A DNA stretch of 64,000 nucleotides. Origin: Colwellia ponticola. GTDB lineage: Bacteria > Pseudomonadota > Gammaproteobacteria > Enterobacterales > Alteromonadaceae. The stretch spans positions 1-64,000 of the forward strand of contig NZ_SZVP01000013.1 of NCBI RefSeq assembly GCF_005885605.1. The letters are read 5' to 3'. Positions 55,382 through 64,000 of this stretch are shown here, one piece after another. The position numbers and the translations under genes are program-made. The notes under the pieces are model-generated. The model ran no database searches. It saw only the letters and a list, made by a program, of their open reading frames with translations, and had not been told where the DNA came from. Numbering within the stretch: position 1 is the stretch's first letter; each line of letters opens with the position of its first letter.

Positions 55382-57298
55382 ATGTCGATTAATTATAATT
55401 TTATGAAACGTAACGCGGTTCTTTTTCTAATAACATTAATAGTTTTTTTCTCTGTAAAAGCTTACTCACAACAAGCTCAAAAATCACATCAACAACTGGT
55501 TGAAGTGAGTGACAAAACACTGACTCAGTTATCTAAAACTGACCATTGGCGTGCGTTATTACATATTAATTCCCATTCAAAAGAGAGTGCGTTAGAAAGT
55601 TACGTTGATGATGTGAATTTCTTTTTAGCCAGTGATGGCGCAACCCATCCTGAAAGTGAATTAAGAGCCACCATATCAGCATTAAAAAATAACGCGGAAA
55701 CACAATGTAAATTCCCCGCCAGAAGTGCTTTTTTATTGGCACAGATAAAAGGCTTACGTGAAGAGGTTAAGCCCGCTATTTGTCAAGAGTATGTCGATTG
55801 GCGAAATAAGCTAAATACCGCCAATGTAGTACTCGTTTTTGCATCAGCGCAATTAAACAGTCCTTCCTCTATGTACGGGCATACTTTCTTACGCTTTGAC
55901 CCCGCCAGTGTAGAGCAAGACTCAACTTATCTTTCTTACGCATTAAATTTTGGTGCCACGGTATCTGAAGGGGACAGCGGTTTTTTATATGCCGCGCGAG
56001 GGTTAACCGGTGGTTATCCCGGTTATTTTGCCGCCAACCCATATTTTGAAAAAATTAAAGAATACAGCCGTTTAGAAAATCGAGATTTGTGGGAATACCA
56101 ACTTAACTTAACTCGTGATGAAATAAACACCATGTTAGCGCATATTTGGGAACTACAAGGCATCAGTTTTGAATATTACTTTTTTGATGAGAACTGTTCA
56201 TTTCGATTACTTGAATTACTTGACGTAGCTAGGCCAAATTTATATCTAGCTAACCATTTTCCTGTTACTGCTATGCCCTTAGATACGGTCAGAGTCGTCG
56301 AAGACGCTGGTTTAATTGCGCAAACACATTACCGCCCTTCAATATTGACTGAGTTAAAAGCACAACTGGCGATGTTAACAGATGAAGAAAGAAATATTAC
56401 ACTGGCTTTATCTAAAGATATTAGCCTGTTAGAGAAAAAGGTATTTACCGATTTACCTAAAGCACAACAACAACTTATTGTTGATAGTGCTTATCGTTAT
56501 TTACGCTATCAAAACACCTTTAATGGTCGACCAAAAGCGACCACGCGCCGCAGTTTTTTATTACTAAAACAGCTCAATGAAAACCCAGTAACATTTACTA
56601 TACCTATTGAACAGCCACAAAGACCTGACAAAGGGCATAAAACCGATATGTTAGGTGTTAGTATCGGGCAAAACTTAGGTAACTCGTTTGTCGAATTTAA
56701 ATACCGAGGTAGCTTTCACGATTTACTTGATCCTATGCCTGGCTATTATCAAGGTATGTCATTGAATATGGTTAACGTGATGATCAGAGCTTATGAAGGA
56801 GGTAAGGTAAAAGTTGAAAACATAGAACTACTTGATATTGTCTCGTTATCCGCAAGAAACAGCTACTTTTCTCCTTGGTCTTGGAAAGCGAATATTAGTA
56901 TTGAGCAACAATGGACATTAGATAAAGAAGTACTGATCACCCAAGGCTCTGGTGGTGGTGGTGTAAGTTACCAACCGATAGACAATAGTTATGTATTTTT
57001 ATTTGCCACAGGTAGACTAGAGCTTAATGGTAAGCTTGATACTTATGCATCAGTTGCACCGGGCTTACATACCGGGTTTCTCTATTACTGGCCTAAAAGT
57101 ACGTTATTAATTGAAGCAGAGCATTATCAATTCTTATTCGACCAAACCAAACGTAGTCGGGTAAGTTTACAGCAAAGTGTGCAACTTGGTGATAATGATA
57201 GTTTACGCTTTTCAGCAGATTTTCATCATGTTGAAAGTACACTACATGATAATAAGGCTTTTCAAGAGTTTACGCTGGAATACCGTCGTTACTTTTAA
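55382..57298 (+). CDS. DUF4105 (Lnb N-terminal-like) exported protein
   Basis: A 638-residue envelope protein. A signal peptide starts at residue 8 (MKRNAVLFLITLI...VKAYSQ); the second ATG, 55403, is an equally good start, and neither has a ribosome site. The DUF4105 domain (about 130-320) includes VFASAQLNSPSSMYGHTFLR (His), a Gly-rich AARGLTGGYPGYF and FDENCSFRLLELL with a Cys. This Cys/His arrangement resembles the Lnb-type cysteine transferases of lipoprotein modification. The C-terminal half is strand-rich and ends in YRRYF, suggesting a barrel. Function unproven. Confidence 0.85.
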   Translation: MSINYNFMKRNAVLFLITLIVFFSVKAYSQQAQKSHQQLVEVSDKTLTQLSKTDHWRALLHINSHSKESALESYVDDVNFFLASDGATHPESELRATISALKNNAETQCKFPARSAFLLAQIKGLREEVKPAICQEYVDWRNKLNTANVVLVFASAQLNSPSSMYGHTFLRFDPASVEQDSTYLSYALNFGATVSEGDSGFLYAARGLTGGYPGYFAANPYFEKIKEYSRLENRDLWEYQLNLTRDEINTMLAHIWELQGISFEYYFFDENCSFRLLELLDVARPNLYLANHFPVTAMPLDTVRVVEDAGLIAQTHYRPSILTELKAQLAMLTDEERNITLALSKDISLLEKKVFTDLPKAQQQLIVDSAYRYLRYQNTFNGRPKATTRRSFLLLKQLNENPVTFTIPIEQPQRPDKGHKTDMLGVSIGQNLGNSFVEFKYRGSFHDLLDPMPGYYQGMSLNMVNVMIRAYEGGKVKVENIELLDIVSLSARNSYFSPWSWKANISIEQQWTLDKEVLITQGSGGGGVSYQPIDNSYVFLFATGRLELNGKLDTYASVAPGLHTGFLYYWPKSTLLIEAEHYQFLFDQTKRSRVSLQQSVQLGDNDSLRFSADFHHVESTLHDNKAFQEFTLEYRRYF

Positions 57299-57435
57299 AG
57301 AACTTAATGCTTATTAATCAGCTCTATTAACGAGTCTATAAGTAGCGGACTAAATCCTGCTAACGGGTGTTAGTAAAATTACACCAGTGATGTCAGAAAA
57401 ATTAGTCGCTACTTCGCTTATTATTAATCTTGCTA

Positions 57436-58116
57436 TTAAAAATAAAACTCTTCAATAACCGGTGCATTAATAACGACTAACCAGTACACAAAAGCCGCAC
57501 AAGCGATGGCGATGATACAGCCAAGCAGTATTTTTGAATGAGGAATAGCGTCAGATGCGTTCACTTGCTCAGCGGTTTTTTTACCGGTGATCATCGGTAC
57601 CACTAAATTATCTTTCTTAACCCGCCAGTAAAAAGTAATAGCAGCGATATGTAAGACAATAGCGGCAATCATAAAGTCAAAAACATTATGGTGTATAAAC
57701 AACATTATTTTTTCTAAGTCGTTACTGATACTGCCATAATAAGGGCCTGATGAATAAACATCGTCATTAATAAATAACCCACTGACCGCCTGTAATGAGA
57801 TAAGTACTATCATTAACACAACCATTAAAGCTCCCATTGGGTTATGACCTGGTGTTTTGCTGTTTGGGTTGCGCACATAATTGATCAGTCTTTTAGGGGA
57901 GGGAATAAACTGTGCAAATCGCGCATGTTTAGGACCGACCACACCCCATAAAATTCGAAAAACAATTAATGCTAAAGCAACAAAACCTAATTGCATATGA
58001 ATATCAATTAAATCATCACCTTGCTCCGCGGTATACCAAGAGCCGAGTATAGTGGCAGCAAAGCTCCAATGAAAAATTCGTAAGGGTAAATCCCAAATGA
58101 GGTATTTTTTTGTCAC
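57436..58116 (-). CDS. cytochrome b561-type membrane protein
   Basis: A 226-residue inner-membrane di-heme cytochrome b. Four core helices are visible, with axial histidines in LRIFHWSFAAT, DIHMQLGFVAL, LFIHHNVFDF and IVLHIAAITFYWR. A fifth helix closes the C-terminus (LLGCIIAIACAAFVYWLVV). GTG at 58116 is the start, with AAGG upstream. Such proteins hand quinol electrons to a periplasmic c-type cytochrome; the cytochrome c' gene is nearby, not adjacent. Monocistronic by spacing. Confidence 0.9.
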   Translation of the reverse strand: MTKKYLIWDLPLRIFHWSFAATILGSWYTAEQGDDLIDIHMQLGFVALALIVFRILWGVVGPKHARFAQFIPSPKRLINYVRNPNSKTPGHNPMGALMVVLMIVLISLQAVSGLFINDDVYSSGPYYGSISNDLEKIMLFIHHNVFDFMIAAIVLHIAAITFYWRVKKDNLVVPMITGKKTAEQVNASDAIPHSKILLGCIIAIACAAFVYWLVVINAPVIEEFYF

Positions 58117-58240
58117 GTGATAACCTTAGTTAAGTTAATAAATAGTTAAGTTAATAAAGCCTAGATAAGCCATAGTGATATTCTACTCAAGTTGTCTGTT
58201 GATGTTAAGTGACCAAATGTATAATGACAACCTAGACATT

Positions 58241-58274
58241 AAAAAAGCCGATAATGATAATTATCGGCTTTTTT
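58241..58274. terminator. bidirectional terminator between asnB and cytochrome b561
   Basis: A 15-bp perfect stem (58241-58255 with 58260-58274) has a GATA loop. It starts with six A and ends with six T, so it works on both strands. It ends asnB on the minus strand. Confidence 0.92.
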
Positions 58275-58334
58275 ATCGCTATTTACCTTAACAACCATGC
58301 ACTTAATAAGCGGTTAGTTAAGGGTTAGAGAGTG

Positions 58335-59999
58335 TTAGTAACTTTCATTATGAACACTTAATACCGCGCGACCCGATGGATCAGCATTGTTTTTAAAGCT
58401 TTCATCCCAAGCAAGCGCTTCTTCAGTACTACAAGCGACTGACTTACCGCCAATAACACAATCAGCAGCTGAGGCTAACGGGAATCTTTCTTCAAAAATA
58501 CAACGATAGAAGTAACCTTCTTTATTATCAGGGGTATTTACTGGAAATCTAAAGCTGGCATTTTCAAGTTGTTTATCGGTCACTTGTGCTTCAACATGGG
58601 CTTTTAAGCCATCAATCCATGAGTAACCAACACCGTCAGAAAACTGCTCTTTTTGACGCCATAAAATCTCTTTAGGTAAGTAACCTTCAAATGACTCACG
58701 TAAAATAGCTTTTTCCATTTTACCATTGCCACATAATTTATCTTCAGGGTTGATGCGCATCGCAACATCCATAAAGTTTTTATCTAAAAATGGTACACGT
58801 GCTTCAATGCCCCAAGCCGACATGGATTTGTTAGCGCGTAGGCAATCAAATTTATGTAGTCGCTCAAGTTTACGGTTAAGTTCTTCATGGAACGCTTGTG
58901 CATTTGGCGCTTTATGGAAATACAAATAGCCACCAAATATTTCATCAGCACCTTCGCCAGAAAGTACCATTTTAATCCCCATAGCTTTGATTTTACGCGC
59001 CATTAAGTACATCGGGGTAGAGGCACGAATCGTGGTAACATCGTAAGTTTCTAAATGATAGATAACTTCTTTAAGTGCATCAATACCTTCTTGTTCAGTA
59101 AAAATAACACTGTGATGAATAGTACCAATACTATCGGCTACTGTTTGAGCGGCAATTAAGTCTGGTGAGCCAGCAAGACCACAGGCAAAAGAATGCACTT
59201 TTGGCCACCATGCTTCAGCTAAATCATTATCTTCAATACGACGAGCCGCAAATTTTTGGGTAATCGCTGAAATTAATGATGAATCTAAACCACCCGATAA
59301 CAATACACCGTAAGGTACATCAGTCATCAAATGACTTTTTACCGACTCTTCTAACGCTTCACGAATTTTTGTGGTGCTAGTGGTGTTGTCTTTTATTGCA
59401 GCGTAATCTTGCCAGTTGCGTTTATAGTACTTTTGTACTTTACCAACACGGCTATCTAAAATATGCCCAGGAGGAAATTCACTTACTGTTTTACAGATAG
59501 GCATAAGTGCTTTCATTTCTGAAGCAACATAAAAGTTTCCTTCGCTATCATAGCCAGTATACAACGGAATAATACCAATATGATCGCGGGCGATTAAGTA
59601 TGAATTATCTTTTTCGTTATATAAAATAAAAGCAAACATACCTTGCAGTTTGTCAACAAAATCAACACCAAATTCTTCATATAAAGGTAAAATTACTTCA
59701 CAATCTGAGGCTGTTTGAAAATCATAATCAACGTTTAACTTGCTCGCTAACGCTTTGTGGTTATAAATTTCACCATTGACGGCTAATACATTGGTTTTGT
59801 CGTTATTGTATAACGGTTGAGCGCCATGCTCAGTATCGACAATAGATAAACGTTCATGCACTAATATGGCATGTTCGCTATGATAAATACCTGACCAATC
59901 AGGACCGCGGTGACGTAAAAGACGAGAACATTCTAACGCTATAGGACGAAGTGCATCAGCACCTGTTTTTATATCTAATATACCAAAGATCGAACACAT
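58335..59999 (-). CDS. asnB: asparagine synthase B (glutamine-hydrolysing)
   Basis: Makes asparagine from aspartate, ATP and glutamine ammonia. The 554-residue protein has the Ntn glutaminase nucleophile C2 (MCSIFGILD), RHRGPDWSG and NGEIYNH in the N-terminal half. The synthetase half has the PP-loop SGGLDSSLISA and the GEGADEIFGGYLYFHKAP block. Normal length for AsnB. AAAGGAG gives a strong ribosome site. Monocistronic: a terminator lies downstream and a 338-bp spacer upstream. Confidence 0.96.
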   Translation of the reverse strand: MCSIFGILDIKTGADALRPIALECSRLLRHRGPDWSGIYHSEHAILVHERLSIVDTEHGAQPLYNNDKTNVLAVNGEIYNHKALASKLNVDYDFQTASDCEVILPLYEEFGVDFVDKLQGMFAFILYNEKDNSYLIARDHIGIIPLYTGYDSEGNFYVASEMKALMPICKTVSEFPPGHILDSRVGKVQKYYKRNWQDYAAIKDNTTSTTKIREALEESVKSHLMTDVPYGVLLSGGLDSSLISAITQKFAARRIEDNDLAEAWWPKVHSFACGLAGSPDLIAAQTVADSIGTIHHSVIFTEQEGIDALKEVIYHLETYDVTTIRASTPMYLMARKIKAMGIKMVLSGEGADEIFGGYLYFHKAPNAQAFHEELNRKLERLHKFDCLRANKSMSAWGIEARVPFLDKNFMDVAMRINPEDKLCGNGKMEKAILRESFEGYLPKEILWRQKEQFSDGVGYSWIDGLKAHVEAQVTDKQLENASFRFPVNTPDNKEGYFYRCIFEERFPLASAADCVIGGKSVACSTEEALAWDESFKNNADPSGRAVLSVHNESY

Positions 60000-60337
60000 T
60001 GAAGCGCTACTCCTTTAATTATTGTTGAATTGAATTGTGAGTTTACTATGTTTGTTGAGTACGTTGACTAAATATATAAGTTAAATAAGTAGGTTAAGTA
60101 AATACTCAGAGGTGATACAGTGCCACATTGACAGAAAAAAACAAGACTTTTAAAGTAAAGTTTTTACACCCATTGTTATACGGCAACGGGAAAGAACAAA
60201 AAGTGGACGATAAGAGTCATTAATTATTTCTCTTATCGTCCACTTTCATCACTGTTTGGCTTTCGTGGTTAATTTAGGTAGTTAATTATCATGGGTAAAC
60301 GTCCACTAAATTCCCCAAGATTAACAAGCAGTAGTTG
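60000..60337. other. spacer upstream of asnB
   Basis: 338 bp with no gene. It holds the asnB promoter and, near its left-middle, the hairpin terminator of the CBS-domain gene described separately. Confidence 0.5.
60193..60246 (-). terminator. 17-bp hairpin terminator of the CBS-domain gene
   Basis: AAAGTGGACGATAAGAG (60200-60216) pairs perfectly with 60230-60246 around a 13-nt loop. On the minus strand it is followed by TTGTTCTTT, a U-rich tail. Confidence 0.65.
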
Positions 60338-60898
60338 TTAACCGTTAATTACTTTAAATATATGACTAAAAGAAGATTTTCCATAAATGTCTATATGTAA
60401 ATGTAGTTTTCGCGCAATATCGCTAGATGATATAACACCTCTGATATGATGATGTTCTCTATCTAAAACTAGGCAATGGCGTAAGCCATAATTTTCTAAA
60501 GCAGCCACTACATCATTAACGGTAGCGACTTCTAGTTCAGCAAAATCAAACGCATGCAGCATGTCTCTTGGTACCATTAAATCACTAACCAATACATCCT
60601 TTCGATCAGTGCCTTTAGCCACTTCAGCGACGATATATCGTTCTGATAATTCTTCAGTACTAATAATGCCCATGAAATCATTAGTCTTTGATAACACTAT
60701 TTGCATTCTAACGTGTGCTTGAAACATTAAATTTAATGCTTCAACCGCGGGCGTAGAATCTTCAATGACTAGTGCTTTATGAGTTTTAAAATCAGTAAAT
60801 ATATTTTTAGCAGGAGATGTTAACGTTGTTTGTTCAAAATGTTCAGGAGAAACGACTTTGTCGATTAAATCTAAATCAAATAATTGTAATTTTTTCAT
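60338..60898 (-). CDS. CBS-domain pair protein
   Basis: A 186-residue soluble protein with two CBS motifs, at about 45-105 (KALVIEDSTPAVEALNLMFQ, FMGIISTEELSERY) and 110-175 (VATVNDVVAALENYGLRHCL, HIRGVISSSDIAR). CBS pairs bind adenosine nucleotides and sense energy state. No fused effector domain is present, so it likely acts on a partner. GAGG precedes the ATG. The upstream NhaD antiporter gene is on the same strand but 200 bp away, and a link is possible but unproven. Confidence 0.85.
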   Translation of the reverse strand: MKKLQLFDLDLIDKVVSPEHFEQTTLTSPAKNIFTDFKTHKALVIEDSTPAVEALNLMFQAHVRMQIVLSKTNDFMGIISTEELSERYIVAEVAKGTDRKDVLVSDLMVPRDMLHAFDFAELEVATVNDVVAALENYGLRHCLVLDREHHHIRGVISSSDIARKLHLHIDIYGKSSFSHIFKVING

Positions 60899-61102
60899 AA
60901 TAACCTCTTAATTTAGTAAAATATATCAGCCCTTAATAGGCTTAAGTATATGTAACACTAGTTATTTTGTATATTGTGTAATTATTTTTTTTTCAAGATG
61001 ATAAATTTTTTGAGCGTTATTTAGTGTTAATGAGTAAAAATAAATGCCACTTAACTAAGCCTAGCCCCCCTTATATGCAAGGGGACTATGCCTGTTTTTA
61101 TA

Positions 61103-62347
61103 CTAGGCAATCAGCCAGTTAGCAGCAAAATAAACACCAACATAACCTACCGTGTATGCGGTAATTAAATAGAAAGCATTACGTAAGTAACTAATAAAGT
61201 TTAACTCTTTAATTTTACTCATCGCGATAATACCTGCGGCAGAGCCAATAACTAAAATTGAGCCACCAACGCCTGTAGCATAAGTTAACATTAACCACTC
61301 AGTAGTTTTCATCTCAACTTCTGATTTTAATAAGGCAGCGGTTAACGGTACGTTATCAATCACAGATGACATAAAGCCAACTAAATAGTTAACGCCAATC
61401 GCAGGGAAGTGTTGATATAACTGAGTAAAACCATTAAGTACGCCAATTTCTTTTAAAATACCTACCAGTAATAACACCCCTAAAAAGAACAGCAGCGCAT
61501 CGTATTCAACTTCACGTATATAGTTTAAAGCATCTTTATTGTTTTTATTAGGCAGCATATTAGCGACTAAAAACATGACAGATAAACCAAATAAGAAGGT
61601 TAATACCGGTGGAATTTGAAATAACACATTAGCTAATAACGTTGCTGAAATAGTTAACACAAAAATGACGGCAATAATAATATCGGATCTATCAATTTTA
61701 ATGCGAGTTTGAGCCAGTTCAACTTCACCGGTAAGTTTCATCGATAATAAGGTGGCAAGCGTTAGCACACCTAAGAATGATGGCACGACAAGAATTAGTA
61801 AGTTAGCAATAGTTACTTTGTCTTCTAAAAATATCATTAAGGTAGTGACATCACCGGTAATAAGCGAGACACCACCGCTGTTCACTGAAAATATAATTAA
61901 CGTGGCATACTTTAAGCGTTTCTTTACCTCTAATTGTAAATTCATTACCACGGCAATAGAGACTAAGGTGGCGGTAACGTTATCGGCAAAAGAAGAAAAT
62001 ACAAAAGCGAATATAGCAATAACGAACATTAAACCACGTTCAGATATTTGTTTTGGCAATATTCTTTGTACTAGTGCTGAAATAAAACCTTTACTATTTA
62101 AGTAAGCAACAAAAGTCATTGCAGACATAAGAAAGAGCCATAAGGTGGCAATTTCAAGTAAGTTTTCATTAAGTTGATGGGTGGTGTTGCTGGTTAAGCT
62201 ATTATTTATTGGAAAAATAAAAGCCAACATCCAGCAAAGTGTACCAATAAAGAGTGTTGTTTTTGCTTTGTTGATGTGAATTATATCTTCAGTAATAATC
62301 ATCAAAAAACTGATGATAACTAAGATAAGAATAACAGTATTAATCAT
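61103..62347 (-). CDS. nhaD: NhaD-type Na+/H+ antiporter
   Basis: A 414-residue inner-membrane antiporter of the NhaD/ArsB (IT) superfamily, with about 12 hydrophobic segments. Family landmarks are ATLWLFLMSAMTFVAYLNSKG, FSSFADNVTATLVSIAVV (cation-site residues), SVNSGGVSLITGDVTTLMIF, SSVIDNVPLTAALLKSE and ATGVGGSILVIGSAAGI. It should exchange sodium or lithium for protons at alkaline pH in marine conditions. No ribosome site is obvious. It stands apart from its neighbours. Confidence 0.93.
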   Translation of the reverse strand: MINTVILILVIISFLMIITEDIIHINKAKTTLFIGTLCWMLAFIFPINNSLTSNTTHQLNENLLEIATLWLFLMSAMTFVAYLNSKGFISALVQRILPKQISERGLMFVIAIFAFVFSSFADNVTATLVSIAVVMNLQLEVKKRLKYATLIIFSVNSGGVSLITGDVTTLMIFLEDKVTIANLLILVVPSFLGVLTLATLLSMKLTGEVELAQTRIKIDRSDIIIAVIFVLTISATLLANVLFQIPPVLTFLFGLSVMFLVANMLPNKNNKDALNYIREVEYDALLFFLGVLLLVGILKEIGVLNGFTQLYQHFPAIGVNYLVGFMSSVIDNVPLTAALLKSEVEMKTTEWLMLTYATGVGGSILVIGSAAGIIAMSKIKELNFISYLRNAFYLITAYTVGYVGVYFAANWLIA

Positions 62348-62485
62348 AATAAGGGCTACTAACGCGCTAAGTTGGCTGTTATAACAAATTAATTGTTAGT
62401 GAACAGTCCGGCTTAATTAAAAGGGAATGCGATACTCGTTGAATGCTACTTATGTGTAGCACATATCGTATTGATTGCTGTTTAC

Positions 62486-62767
62486 CTAATGAGCTAACGG
62501 TGGTCCACGATTACAGCAAGGTAATACCTGACTTTGTTTGTTTTTGAGAGCGTTTTTTTTAATAACTAGGTCGAGGTAACGGCTAGTATTTATAGTGATA
62601 TTAGTGTTAACAAATAGATAGGGTTCAGGTTGCTCATCAATACAAAGATGATAATAAACATCATTAGTTACTTGAGCTTGCACCAAGTAAGGCTGTGCAT
62701 AACTCGTGCTTAAAAAGCAAAAGCATAATAAACAACACAGTAAAGCTAACGCTTTATGAGTAGTCAT
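62486..62767 (-). CDS. small exported Cys-rich protein of unknown function
   Basis: A 93-residue protein from the ATG at 62767 (an in-frame start at 62815 would add a non-signal stretch). The signal peptide covers 1-24 (LALLCCLLCFCFLSTSYA, then QPYLVQ). The mature part has one central Cys (HLCIDEQ) and a C-terminal CCNRGPPLAH. I do not recognise the family. The Cys-Cys pair at the exposed tail suggests metal binding or disulfide exchange. It is divergent, with 348 bp between, from the TlpA-DUF4266 operon, so both may belong to one envelope redox or metal process. Confidence 0.6.
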   Translation of the reverse strand: MTTHKALALLCCLLCFCFLSTSYAQPYLVQAQVTNDVYYHLCIDEQPEPYLFVNTNITINTSRYLDLVIKKNALKNKQSQVLPCCNRGPPLAH

Positions 62768-63115
62768 TATTTGAGTGAACCCTGAATTAGTGCCATAGCC
62801 GCGCAGTATATACACAAGTGACTTTTAAGGGAATGATAATCTATGCTATTAGCGTAATAATTAAGCGCAGTTGAACTGAGCATTAACAAATGTTTAACCC
62901 GGTTCGGTTTGATATTGGGACGTCATCATCGCTTTTTTATGGGAGTTCACCAGAGGAGAAGGGCTCTGTCTTGTATAAATACGCAATAAAAAGCGCTAAT
63001 AAAATCGCTAAAGATCATCAATTCTTTAGCGTTAAGTATTCTTAAGTTTTAGTTAAGTTTACTTAACTATTCTTGTAACACTAGCTTTATATTAAATAGT
63101 GTCGAGAGAGATATA
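62768..63115. other. divergent spacer before the TlpA operon
   Basis: 348 bp without a gene; about 300 bp if the longer start of the small upstream gene is used. It presumably contains two divergent promoters. TTTATATT near 63091 is a possible -10 region for the TlpA gene, and GAGAGAG (63104-63110) is its ribosome site. Confidence 0.4.
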
Positions 63116-63679
63116 ATGAAAAAAACACTCGCTTTGGTTGTCGTACTACTAAGCATCACCTTTTCAGCGGTATCGGCCGAACAAGCCCTTAGCCCTCAAC
63201 AGCAGCTTGAACAAGCGTTGTTAGCACAAACCGGTAAAGTGGTTTATATCGACTTTTGGGCGTCTTGGTGTGGTCCTTGTGTTAAGTCTTTTCCTTGGCT
63301 GAATAAAATACAAGAGCAATATAAAGCGCAGGGCTTTACGGTGATCAGCATTAATGTTGATGCGGATAAAAATAAGGCGAATCAATTTTTACAAGCAAAC
63401 CCGGCATCATTCGCTGTTATCTTTGATAGTAAAGGTAGTCTCGCTAAGCACTTTGGGATTCAGGGGATGCCAACCAGTATGTTAATTAACCGTGATGGTG
63501 TTATTACTTATCGTCACAGTGGTTTTTTTACCAGCAAAATAGATAATTATCAAAGTGAAATCAAACAGTTGCTTAATGAGTCACCTACGACACTGTCTAC
63601 AGTGACAAACTCTACAATCAACAATATTCCTACTACATCAGCAAATAAAATCAAGCGAGCTAGCCATGCAAGTCTATAA
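63116..63679 (+). CDS. TlpA-family thioredoxin-like protein
   Basis: A 187-residue periplasmic thiol-disulfide oxidoreductase. The signal peptide ends near 21 (VSAEQ). The thioredoxin active site is C52-G-P-C55 in FWASWCGPCVK, and the cis-Pro is in QGMPTSMLIN. An unusual Thr/Ser/Asn-rich tail (about 155-187) follows the fold and overlaps the next gene by 14 bases. First gene of an operon with a DUF4266 lipoprotein and a further exported protein, so it probably keeps cysteines of the DUF4266 protein reduced. Confidence 0.92.
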   Translation: MKKTLALVVVLLSITFSAVSAEQALSPQQQLEQALLAQTGKVVYIDFWASWCGPCVKSFPWLNKIQEQYKAQGFTVISINVDADKNKANQFLQANPASFAVIFDSKGSLAKHFGIQGMPTSMLINRDGVITYRHSGFFTSKIDNYQSEIKQLLNESPTTLSTVTNSTINNIPTTSANKIKRASHASL

Positions 63680-63929
63680 ACCCGTATTGAAAACGTTTTT
63701 ACACGTTAACCCTAAAATCAAATTGTTTTTATTAACCGCTATTACCCTTAACCTTAGCGCTTGCAGCAGTTTAGGTGTAGAGCCATGGGAACGTGATTTA
63801 TTGGCAACTAAAGCAATGGCGCTAACGTCTAGCCCTGTTGATGCTGCTTTAGATGATCACATTTATTTTTCAAAAGAAGCCTCAAGCGGTGGTAAGAGCT
63901 TTGGTGGCGGCGGCTGTGGGTGTAACTAA
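63666..63929 (+). CDS. DUF4266 family lipoprotein with C-terminal GGGGCGCN
   Basis: An 87-residue lipoprotein. The lipobox LSAC puts the lipidated Cys at 33, after a long leader (1-32). The mature part has the DUF4266 pattern VEPWERDLLATKAMALTSSP, then ALDDHIYFSKEASSGG, then FGGGGCGCN with C84 and C86 as a vicinal-type CxC. The start overlaps the TlpA gene by 14 bases, and its stop TAA overlaps the next ATG (TAATG), so translation is coupled. A metal or cofactor attachment role for the tail is inference. The upstream thioredoxin-like protein fits Cys maturation. Confidence 0.9.
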   Translation: MQVYKPVLKTFLHVNPKIKLFLLTAITLNLSACSSLGVEPWERDLLATKAMALTSSPVDAALDDHIYFSKEASSGGKSFGGGGCGCN

Positions 63930-64000
63930 TGAGCAATTTAGACGGTAAATCAAAAACAATGAATAAAAAAAATCATCTCAAAGCGGCGTTATCTTTAGCG
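63929..64000 (+). CDS. start of next operon gene, probably DUF3570 protein (partial, runs off window)
   Basis: The first 24 codons of a gene that begins inside the DUF4266 stop (TAATG overlap). The visible part, with KKNHLKAALSLA, looks like the start of a signal peptide; a second ATG at 63959 is also possible. In related genomes a DUF3570 outer-membrane-type protein follows DUF4266, so that is the likely identity. Only context supports it. Confidence 0.5.
   Translation, partial: MSNLDGKSKTMNKKNHLKAALSLA

Noticed and set aside
61752-62105. 117-codon plus-strand frame inside nhaD
   Set aside because: It is antisense to clear membrane-protein coding, with no independent signal.

Overview
This window looks like chromosomal DNA of a marine, psychrophile-type gammaproteobacterium of the Alteromonadales, closest in character to Colwellia. 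This is inference from low G+C, codon use, gene order and family content; no database was searched. Most genes are ordinary core genes with family-typical lengths. I see no prophage, CRISPR array, plasmid origin or complete insertion sequence.

Layout. 1-5.9 kb is an accessory stretch: a gene-poor start with inverted repeats, a REP-associated transposase-like gene (RAYT) with REP-like palindromes, a DUF2189 membrane protein, an outer-membrane barrel, a LysE exporter and an AraC regulator. 6.0-7.8 kb holds a class II aldolase and a TauD-type dioxygenase next to that regulator. 7.9-17.1 kb is housekeeping: Dcp-type peptidase, trmO-rcsF, metG, divergent mrp, dcd, and a YvcK/CofD-like gene abutting a MITE-like repeat. 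17.4-18.7 kb is a tRNA cluster, one tRNA-Ala(GGC) and five identical tRNA-Glu(TTC). 19.1-26.6 kb is a complete 2-methylcitrate (propionate) operon, gntR-prpB-prpC-acnD-prpF, with two palindromic candidate operators and several intergenic hairpin repeats. 26.7-39.8 kb carries a TonB receptor, DUF2057 and SIMPL proteins, the msrC/orf/proQ/prc block, an NhaC antiporter, pepN and DUF2835. 40.2-47.3 kb is a four-gene envelope module (DUF1302, DUF1329, YCF48-like, MMPL/RND). 47.9-60.9 kb has the giant NAD-glutamate dehydrogenase, pyrD, cytochrome c', DUF3015, DUF4105, a cytochrome b561-like protein, asnB and a CBS protein. 61.1-64 kb has NhaD, a small Cys-rich exported protein, and the start of a TlpA-DUF4266-(DUF3570?) operon that runs off the window.

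How genes work together. The prp genes turn propionyl-CoA into pyruvate and succinate, using the AcnD/PrpF pair in place of PrpD. msrC, proQ and prc keep an enterobacterial-like order, as do rcsF-trmO and metG/mrp. The most promising little-described systems are the DUF1302/DUF1329/YCF48/MMPL module and the TlpA-DUF4266 operon, whose lipoprotein ends in Gly-rich Cys-Gly-Cys-Asn. Repeat biology is the other theme: REP-like palindromes with a RAYT, a MITE-like family, a fixed-architecture hairpin family around acnD, and two short tandem repeats (9 bp at a stop codon, 8 bp where a ribosome binding site should be).
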